From a virus, in IMG/VR virus record IMGVR_UViG_3300012928_000038, positions 1 through 24,939 of that record: 24,939 bases of DNA; one strand, 5' to 3'. Shown one piece after another: positions 1-7,900 of the stretch (within the stretch, counting starts at the first letter, position 1; every line of letters begins with the position of its first letter). Under the pieces are notes generated by a model. The model worked only from the letters and a program-made list of their open reading frames with translations. It was not told where the DNA came from and searched no databases. The translations under genes were made by a program, and so were the position numbers.

Positions 1-1093
1 AAGTCCACTTTCTGCTTGCATCACCATGAGTTCCATGGTTATCCTTAGATGATACATTATTTGAGAGAGCGTTATCATCAAATCCAAAGAAACCAACCTT
101 GTTATTACCAACTCCGCTACTTACATTGTAACTGAATGAAATACCACGGTCTGTATTGGTATCAAATCCATGAGTAACAGTTATTTGTGATGTAGTAGTA
201 ACACCAACTGCTGTACCTGTGAATGTTACAACCTTGGTTGCAGTATTATATGCAGTAACCGTAGCGATACCAGAAGCATCAATACCCGATACTGCTAGTT
301 GGTCTCCAGTGTTGATGCCAGCAACTGAATCAAGAAGAACCGTAGATACACCAGATGCGACAGTTCCCATGACTGTCTTGATACTGGTTACATCACCAAT
401 ACCAAAAATAGCATCATTAACTGTAACTTCATTTGAGTTAACAGTGGTTGTCGTACCATCAACTTGTAGGTCACCTTTAATGATAACCGTACCTTCACTG
501 CTCAGACCATCAGGATATGGGTCAATAAACAGTTGGTTACCACTACCAGATTTGGTGGAAATAGTGTTGGATGAAATACCAACACTACCAAATGTCTGAG
601 GAGAGTTCCACTGCCATGCGTGACCAGTGACTACGATTTGATTATCTCCATCCTCATCATATTCAATACTAACATCCTTACTTGTACCAAAAGTAAGTTT
701 GGTATCATCAGGAATAACAATCTCACCAGATCCATTAGGATCAAGAATGATATCTCCGTCGGTATCAGTAGAAGATAATGTATTTGTATCTAATCTTAAA
801 TTATCTACGTTCCACTGATCGACCTTTCTGTTCTGGTCAACAATAGCAACAAATCCATTTGCTGCAGTTGTGGGGTTTGCTTGACCGGCGACTAGACCAG
901 GAGCAATACTTAATAAGTCGGTGTAGTATCTACCACCAACTACCTGAGCGTTCTGTGCGTTATCACCAGCAAACAGACGCCCACCTTTATTACCGTGAGT
1001 GCCTACTCCAACGGTAAGACCTAGTTCACCAAAGTTGAGACTCGATGGAGCGCCAGTGCCCGTAGATCTTTTTACTCGTATAATACTTGCCAT
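1..1093 (-). CDS. Tail-fibre-like virion protein, partial (N-terminal 364 residues, runs off left edge)
   Basis: An open frame starts with ATG at 1091-1093 and has no stop before the window edge, so only the first 364 residues are visible. The N-terminus (residues 1-25) begins MASIIRVKRSTGTG and continues to the signature SLNFGELGLT, a type of start I associate with cyanophage fibre and appendage proteins. Residues 206-228 contain GDLQVDGTTTTVNSNEVTV, a 'GDLxVxGTTTTVNS' module that recurs in such proteins, and the rest is rich in Gly, Thr, Ser and Asn as in beta-structured fibres. On the minus strand GGAGG (1107-1111) lies 13 bases upstream of the start, rather far for a ribosome binding site. 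The previous gene stops 3 bases upstream. Its place at the end of the baseplate cluster suits a peripheral fibre. Exact role and receptor cannot be told; the C-terminal, receptor-binding part is missing. Confidence 0.8.
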   Translation of the reverse strand, partial: MASIIRVKRSTGTGAPSSLNFGELGLTVGVGTHGNKGGRLFAGDNAQNAQVVGGRYYTDLLSIAPGLVAGQANPTTAANGFVAIVDQNRKVDQWNVDNLRLDTNTLSSTDTDGDIILDPNGSGEIVIPDDTKLTFGTSKDVSIEYDEDGDNQIVVTGHAWQWNSPQTFGSVGISSNTISTKSGSGNQLFIDPYPDGLSSEGTVIIKGDLQVDGTTTTVNSNEVTVNDAIFGIGDVTSIKTVMGTVASGVSTVLLDSVAGINTGDQLAVSGIDASGIATVTAYNTATKVVTFTGTAVGVTTTSQITVTHGFDTNTDRGISFSYNVSSGVGNNKVGFFGFDDNALSNNVSSKDNHGTHGDASRKWT

Positions 1094-1096
1094 GGC

Positions 1097-1321
1097 TTAG
1101 AAATTTCCTCCATTGATATCCAAATTTTGGGTTGGTCCAGGCGTTAATTCTAAAGTTGCTTCAAATTTATTAGTTGACCCGTTATAGACCAGAACAGCAC
1201 CGTCCTGAACTCCCGATATGTCAACATCAGATAAACCACCTAAAGTTCCACCACCTCCGGCAAAGGAAGATAAAACCTTAATAGCATTTTGTGATCCAAC
1301 TCTGACTTTAATATCTGCCAT
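1097..1321 (-). CDS. Small virion-associated protein, 74 aa, fibre-linker-like
   Basis: A short protein with a Gly-rich segment (AGGGGTLGGL, residues 21-30) followed by LSDVDISGVQDGAVLVYNGS (residues 30-49). The pattern 'L-x-DVD-x-SG-x-x-DG-x-x-LVYN' recurs in phage fibre and tail proteins, often next to a fibre domain. No signal peptide or membrane segment is seen. It starts 5 bases after the stop of the 113-aa gene and ends 3 bases before the fibre-like gene, so the three are almost certainly co-transcribed. I infer a small structural or adaptor part of the fibre complex. The function is not established from sequence alone. The ribosome binding site is weak. Confidence 0.72.
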   Translation of the reverse strand: MADIKVRVGSQNAIKVLSSFAGGGGTLGGLSDVDISGVQDGAVLVYNGSTNKFEATLELTPGPTQNLDINGGNF

Positions 1322-1326
1322 ATGTT

Positions 1327-1668
1327 TTAACTCGTAGTAACTCCGGCTGTGACGATAGCACTACCCTCTACCACTCTGGTTTTAAGTGATGAAGGGTCGC
1401 TCAAAAGAACATCATATACATATCTACCAGGTTTCAATCCAGCAGTAATTGACGATCCTAAGGAAATTTGCAATTGTCCTTGTGTTCTATTGGGAAATGA
1501 AACAACAAAGGAAGCAGCAGTTGTTAATGATGCTGCTGATTTTTTCAATTTTGAAGTACCAGTAAATCCCGTCAGATCTAATGGAGCGTTAGCACTACTC
1601 TCAAGATTAAACGATTGGTCAAAATTTGCACCAACGTCAATTGTAATGTTGCTTACATATGCTGCCAT
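1327..1668 (-). CDS. Small predicted virion structural protein, 113 aa, beta-rich
   Basis: The protein has alternating hydrophobic and polar residues and a motif around residues 40-95 (TSKLKKS, then LKPGRYVYDVLL) that looks like a compact immunoglobulin-like or BppU-like beta domain. Small domains of this kind occur as baseplate or fibre-associated proteins in phages; that resemblance comes from pattern reading, not a search. It is the first gene after an exact late promoter box (1699-1706), which suggests it opens a late transcript that continues through the 74-aa gene into the fibre gene. No clear Shine-Dalgarno sequence precedes the ATG at 1666-1668. The function is inferred from position only. 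Confidence 0.75.
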   Translation of the reverse strand: MAAYVSNITIDVGANFDQSFNLESSANAPLDLTGFTGTSKLKKSAASLTTAASFVVSFPNRTQGQLQISLGSSITAGLKPGRYVYDVLLSDPSSLKTRVVEGSAIVTAGVTTS

Positions 1669-1698
1669 TATTACAGTCAGTTAGAATCTATCTACTGG

Positions 1699-1706
1699 TA
1701 TTTATA
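1699..1706 (-). promoter_or_regulatory. T4-type late promoter box TATAAATA
   Basis: The minus strand reads TATAAATA, an exact match to the T4 late promoter -10 element recognised by the gp55 sigma factor with the sliding clamp. It lies in the 40-base gap between the coiled-coil gene stop (1709-1711) and the ATG of the 113-aa gene (1668), 30 bases upstream of that start. As in T4 late promoters no -35 element is expected. Confidence 0.8.
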
Positions 1707-1708
1707 AA

Positions 1709-1933
1709 TCATTTTTTCACAATAGATATCAGAAGTGATTTGATCTCCTCAATATCGGATTTCATACTCTCCACATCGTTCTTCAAATTTTTCATTTCCA
1801 TCTTTTCCTTATACTTTGCTTCAGAAAGTTTCATAAATTTATCAAATTCAGTTTGATTTTGATTAACAATGGCACCATTGTTCACATCCCTATAAAGGGA
1901 TGTGTCTGAATCAACTTTTAAATACTTACTCAT
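1709..1933 (-). CDS. Small coiled-coil protein, 74 aa
   Basis: The N-terminal third contains SLYRDVNNGAIVNQNQ (residues 12-27), close to a 'x-RD-x-x-(S/N)GAI-(I/V)N' pattern that I recall from small cyanophage proteins. Residues ~28-72 are strongly charged and helical with heptad-like hydrophobic spacing (FMKLSEAKYKEKMEMKNLKN onward), predicting a coiled coil. The start ATGAGTAA overlaps the stop of the DUF4815 gene by 8 bases, which implies translational coupling. The early coding region holds two adjacent perfect inverted repeats, described separately. The function is unknown; a trimerising or chaperone-like helper for the large neighbour is possible but unproven. Confidence 0.75.
   Translation of the reverse strand: MSKYLKVDSDTSLYRDVNNGAIVNQNQTEFDKFMKLSEAKYKEKMEMKNLKNDVESMKSDIEEIKSLLISIVKK
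1865..1882 (-). repeat. Perfect inverted repeat (hairpin 2), 8-bp arms
   Basis: AACAATGG and CCATTGTT flank a 2-base centre. As RNA it would fold as a 7-bp stem with a 4-base loop. It directly abuts the next inverted repeat with no base between them and lies inside the 74-aa coiled-coil gene. No U-tract follows on the transcribed strand. Confidence 0.85.
1883..1904 (-). repeat. Perfect inverted repeat (hairpin 1), 9-bp arms, 4-base loop
   Basis: CACATCCCT and AGGGATGTG are perfect inverted copies around a 4-base loop. The element lies about 30 bases into the coiled-coil gene and 21 bases after the stop codon of the DUF4815 gene, so it sits where a 3'-end or processing structure for the long upstream message could lie. 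Confidence 0.9.
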
Positions 1934-4900
1934 CTGATGAGAATGATCTTAGGGCAATTGATCTAAAGTTTTTAACTCTAGGAACTTCTGCTTGATTAGT
2001 AGAAGTCATTACAAGTTTAATCATAAATCCATTAAACTGAGGTGTATTTTCAGCAGTAAATTTATATTCACTAAATGCATTTTCAGATTCATTTGGATTT
2101 ACAACTTTATCTGGTGATCCATCAATGTTGAATGGAATGTACGACTGTGCGCTGTCGTTAGCGTCATTTCTGAACAACTTATAGAACACTCTAACATTGG
2201 CGTCTCCCATTCTATGTGCATCAAATTGTACAAATAATGAATTAGAAGTAAATTCAAGATTAACTCTCTTGGTTTCGTAAATTCCAGAATTTGGATCAAA
2301 TCCAGGAATGTTGACTCTACTATCAGTTTCATAATTGGTAACCTTAGAATCAATAAGATTACTAGTTGCAATAATATTAGTTGTATTAAGGTCAATCATA
2401 GGTGATACATTTTCATCAATGGTTGACATTAGAAGTTCAAGTTCAAATGATTTTTCTCCGCCAAGAAGTTCGGATTCATTTAATCTGGAAGCAACAATTC
2501 TTGGACTATCAAGACGATTTAACTGATTTATAGTGACATCTTCATATCCAAGATTTTGGAAAGATGCTTCATTTCCACTTAAACTTGTACCTGAAGTTGT
2601 CTTAATTCTTGCAGAAATACTTGTTCCAGATGGACTAATCAGATTAAAGTTTGGATTGATATATTCAAACGGAATATTTTGAGTGACCTCAACAATATTA
2701 CCGCCACCTGCCTTTGTTGTATCAAAAGTTTTAGCAGTGTTTTCAAGACTTACATGATAACTATTAAATGTTTTTTCTCTTGGATCAATATTATGAACCT
2801 TATTAATTTTCAAGAGAGAGACTTCATTGAATTCATATTTAAACACATTTGTATTTTGTGCATGATTTGATCTAAGACTTTGATCTACAACTCTATTTGC
2901 AATAGTAATATCATTACCAGAAATAGTATTGTAAGAAATAATTTCTTTATCAATTAATAGATAACCAGTATTGGCAGCACCAACTGTTGATCCCTCAAAC
3001 GTAGTAAAGTCTGTTCCAGATGCAACATTAATAATTGTAGTATCATCATCAATTGCCGCAGTCAGAGTTGTTGGTTTCACATCACTTGCAACATTATATA
3101 CTCTGAGTTTGTTGGTGCTTGCATGCATTCCATGGTTATGGTGATCAAACAACATTGTCACACCATCTCTGATTGGATCATTGTTTACATATTCAACCGT
3201 AGTCATATTTTTAGGAGTGCCAGAATCATTATAGAAAGTGTATGCAGTTCCAGCAGAAATGTTATTCTTAACATTATCAACAACCAGCAAGTTAGTTCTG
3301 GTCGAAACACCTACGTTAACTCTCACTCCACTTCCAGTAGCACCAAGTTGATTCATCAACAGAAGATCTCCGACCTGATATCCAGCACCACCATTGGTAA
3401 CCTGAATTTGAGTAACTGATCCACCTCCAACAGTTACAGTTGCGGTACAGGAACTACCAAAACCAGTAAGTGTTGTGAACCCAATACCGGTAAATGTTCC
3501 ATTTGTTAAACCAACACCAGCAGTTGGTTGAACTAGTGCCAGGATGCTCTCATTAGTAGGAGCAGTTTTAACTGATAATGGACCACCAGTTGCAAATATC
3601 TTGCCATTATTATTGCCTTGTCTAATTTCATTGCCAAGTCCAAACGCAGTGTTTGTTGCTGCAATTCCAACAAATTGTCTCTTAGAATATGCAGTGACTG
3701 GATTGTTCTTTTTGATCTTTCCTACTGGAAGTTCACTGTTAAAGAATGAAACTGATACTGGAGTATCTGTTACAAACTTCGCTTTATTGAGTTTGAATTT
3801 CAGGTCTTCTAATTGACTTGGAGTCCAGGTTGACTGGTTTTGTGATTTGAACAGTGAACCAAGATATGGTTGCTTGTTATAAACTGATTTTAGACGGAGA
3901 TCTTCTTCGCCCATTCTAGTGATGAAGGTCAGATATTTTTCTGTGGGTGATACAAGAACCAGAGCATATTCATAACCAGATTGGAGATATACAGGAGTGT
4001 TAAACTTGAAGTTTGTTGCTACACTACCATCAGTGGATACATTTACATCTGCGGACTCAATGTTAACCTGACCAAATGGTACAATGGTTGTAGTTGGAGT
4101 GCCATCCCTCATAGTTCTGATTTGAACAGTTACGGGAATTGTAGGATCCTTAGTCTTGAAGAATAAATCACCACCAGTAATGAATACACCATCAGATGCT
4201 GGTCCTGCTTGATCGGTATCAATTAAGAAAGATTGAGCAAGTGGATCGTACCAAGCACCAGTATTAGTAGAACTGGAAGATGATCTTTCTGTTCTCGTTC
4301 TGGTTGTTTCATTAGTTCTAAGTCTTGTTGCCGCTTGGGTTCCTATCTGTCTTCTTTCAATTTCTGGGGTTTTGATTGCGAGAACTTGCTCTTCGACACT
4401 TGCAGCATATCCAGTTGCACTATATTCAGTTTCAGCAGAACTGTCACCTGGATCTAAGATAGATGCATTTGTTTGTGATGAAGTTAGTCTAATTGTATTT
4501 GTTCCAACAGTGAATTTAGGATTTGCAGCAAGAGTTGGATCTGGAATATGAATTGAAAATTCAATATCACCTTTTTCGTCAGTTACTAACTCTGTATTTT
4601 CAACAACTGCTTCTGCTGTTCCATCTGCATTAACAATAACCATTCCTTTTTTGATATAACCAAGAGCTCTTGGATCAGTTTGATTAGAAAGACCCGCAAC
4701 ATCGATGTTTATAATATTTGAGGTTCCAGAATAAGAAGAACTACGTCCAGGAACTGTCTTTGTTGGATTATTGAATGGTCCAATTTCATGGTTATGCTGT
4801 GCCGTGCGGAAAAGAAGACTTGCAGATCCTTGCACATAACCGCCAACTGTTTCTACAATATCAGCAGTTTTGAATGCACCCTTAGTCATCTTGATAGGAA

Positions 4901-7900
4901 GATTTTTGGGGAATACAAACTCATTCATGTCAACATTTTCCATGAAAACATAATATTTTGTATTTGGTTTTAGTCTCTTACCAGTTACCTGCAGATTTCT
5001 AGAACGACAGTTGTGGATGATATCCACACCAATAATTCTGTCTCCAAGACTAATATCCTCTTGACCAGAACTAAGATCAAGACCAAATATTCTTTCAGTA
5101 CCAGATTCTGATAATGTTTGTTCGATAGTGTCTCTAAAAGTAGTTGAAGAACTGGATCTGTTAGTAGTAACCCTACGGATTCCACGTCCTGCCTGCCTCT
5201 CAATTCTAGTGCTGCTACTGCTACTACTTGAAGAACCAATTACCGTACTACCAGTAACTCTTTCTGAAAGTAAATTGGTTCTTCCACTCCAAGTGAATTC
5301 CGAAGAATTCCACCAACTTGCTGCCATACCGCCATTTTCACGATTCTCAACACCAAGCAATTCTGACATACTATTGAATACAGAATCAACTTTAACAATA
5401 TCGGGAGTTGGAAGAATAACTTCTTCAATCCAAAAATCTGTAGCAGGAGATAATTCTATCGATCCAGCATATAGTGCAATGTGATATGGATTTAAATTTT
5501 CTGTTCTAGTTGCAAGTGGTTGATCAATTAATTCAACTTCAGTAAAGTTTAGTGTCAAACCTGGACCATTTCTGGTTGCATTACTATCAGAAAAATCATC
5601 TGCCCAAGCATAGTCGGCATTTGCAGAGTCTGCTTGAGTTGTTATAGTTTCAAACTGTAATGTAACATTTCTTTCGGTAGAACGTGGACGCATTTCTCCA
5701 CGTTTTAAGTCAATATCAAATTTTGATTCTCCTGTTAAATTAGATCCATCATGATTTCTGAAGTTATCTACAAAGAAACCGGATTTAAACTTGTCGAGTC
5801 CAGTATTGGGATCTTTAATTGATAGATTTTTAGTATCAGTCTCGAGTAAAGATAATGTAGTGTAGTTTTCGAGATTCTTAACTCTATTTTCCAGACCACC
5901 AATGTCTTTCATGGTGAATCTCTTATGTGGAACAAGTGTCAAATTTGTATCAAAGGTTGCATCAAATACATAAGGTTGCATCCCAATAACACCAACTTCA
6001 AATCCTTCACTATTTGCAACTGGAATTTTTGGATATTCGGAAGGTTCTCCTTCCTTAATCTGAAACTCTCCTTCCTTAGTCAAATACAATCTATCAATTC
6101 TACCAAGATAGTATGCATAGTCTAAGATTATAGTTTTATTAGATACCGCAGTTTCTGATTTTGAGTTTGCAAATGATCTTGATTCAAATGCAAACGGTGA
6201 ATCTGTAGAGGAAAGATTGTAAGTATCAACCCTTGGTCTTAAGTCAATAACGTCAGATGCTCTTTTATCAAAAAATACTGGAATTTCTGTTGAATAGTTA
6301 AGAGTATTGTAACTGTTAATAGATTCTACCGTTCCGGTGCTTTCATCGGTTACAATATGATCATAAACAATTCTAAGTCTTCTGGTTGGTTCATTAGCAC
6401 CTGATTTTCTATTAATTCTTGCAATATCACAAAATTCTTTTCTATGACCACTATCCAGAGTGTAATCATCACTTACTTCTCTATCACCAAGTAGAAGAGT
6501 AGATATTGTACAGATAATACCAGAAGTTTGTAGTGTAATTGATTCTGTTAATTCAAATTTCTTATCATTTTCATATACAAAATTAAGTTGAGTACCACTT
6601 ACAATATCAACAACACGAGCAACTGCTCCTGATGATGCACCAATAAATTGTTCTCCAATTGTCACATTATTGGAAAATGTATCGCTTTGATTAGAAGCAG
6701 TGATAGATGGAAGATCTGGGTTATTGGTATCATTAGATTCAAAAACACCAAGAACTCTAACAACGTCTGGAACATTTAGAGAAATAGTTTCGTCCTGAAC
6801 TCTTGTTCCGTAGACATTATTAAAGGTTAATCCGTCATTAAATGTAGTAGATCCAATTCCTGATCCACCATTCATAGATCTTGATACAACTAAATTAGCG
6901 CATCTTGTAATTGTTTTTGCCTTTGAAGTTAATTTACTTCTCTTACATGTAATAGTAAGGGTTGCGTTACCAGTTTTAGAAAGTGACTTGAATTCAACTG
7001 ATCTAAGGTCATTGGCAACCGTAACTTGGGAATCAAGTATAATTTCTTTATGTCCATCTTCCCAAGTTAACGTATAATTGTTTTCAGTATATGGTTCTAA
7101 GAATAAATCATTATCACCAAGATCACTTAGTTGGAATGTAAATGCAGTTGTAGTTACATTTTTGCTAATCTGCTTCCTTACAATATAGTTACTGTCAAGA
7201 AGATTAATAGAAGAAATATTTTGATTAGGAAGACTAATCGTCTTTCCTGGTTCACCCGCTTTTTCTAAGACACCAGAAATAACGGCAAAGTCAGTAACAT
7301 TGATCGTACTACCGGTAAGAGATCCATCACACACTCCTACAACGTTCTGTACGGCGGATAATGTAGCATCGTTGATAGCGACTGCGCTTACTCTGTTGAA
7401 AGTTGGTAGAGACCCACCTGGTTTAGAGAATTTGACAATATCACCAACATTCACAAGTTGTCTGAAGTCTCCAACAGATGGTGAAGTTACCTTATTAGTT
7501 GTATGATTAATATTGAAGGATGCACCAACTGGGAAAAGACCCTTTTCTCTGGTGAGCGCAACATTAGCAGCAAAAGTAGAAACGCCGACACTTCTACCAA
7601 CTGATTTTACATCGCTTATATCATTATCTCTGATTGCTGTGATATTTCTACCTACTTCAAGTCCATTGATTGTAAGTGGTTCATTGATTTGAAACTGTCC
7701 TTGCACGTCTCTTAGTTCAAGAGATGTTCCATTGGAAACTGGTTCAAAAAGGTGACCGCTAGCACCACTAAATTTGCCCCTTACAAATGCAGATTTGTTA
7801 GCAGTAACACCAAGTGCAATTGTGAGAATTGTAAACGTTTGGATATCAAATAATTTTAAGTCAAATCTTTCTGTATTAATACCTGATATACTCTTTTTAC

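Noticed and set aside
219-599. Plus-strand frame of 126 aa at the left end
   Set aside because: It lies entirely opposite the fibre-like gene, has no ribosome binding site and no protein-like motif; it is a shadow of the minus-strand gene.
1349-1684. Plus-strand frame of 111 aa
   Set aside because: It is opposite the 113-aa gene, which fits the operon and has a late promoter box; the plus-strand product has no recognisable feature.
1861-1910. The tandem hairpins as a rho-independent terminator
   Set aside because: No run of U follows either stem on the transcribed strand, and the coding frame continues through them.
2099-2395. Minus-strand 98-aa frame in another phase inside the DUF4815 gene
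   Set aside because: The product is a Leu/Ile-rich string typical of an out-of-phase reading, and the DUF4815 frame is continuous through it.
4985-5428. Two minus-strand frames (84 and 62 aa) inside the DUF4815 gene, suggesting a possible frameshift
   Set aside because: The main frame is unbroken across this stretch and its protein reads sensibly on both sides.
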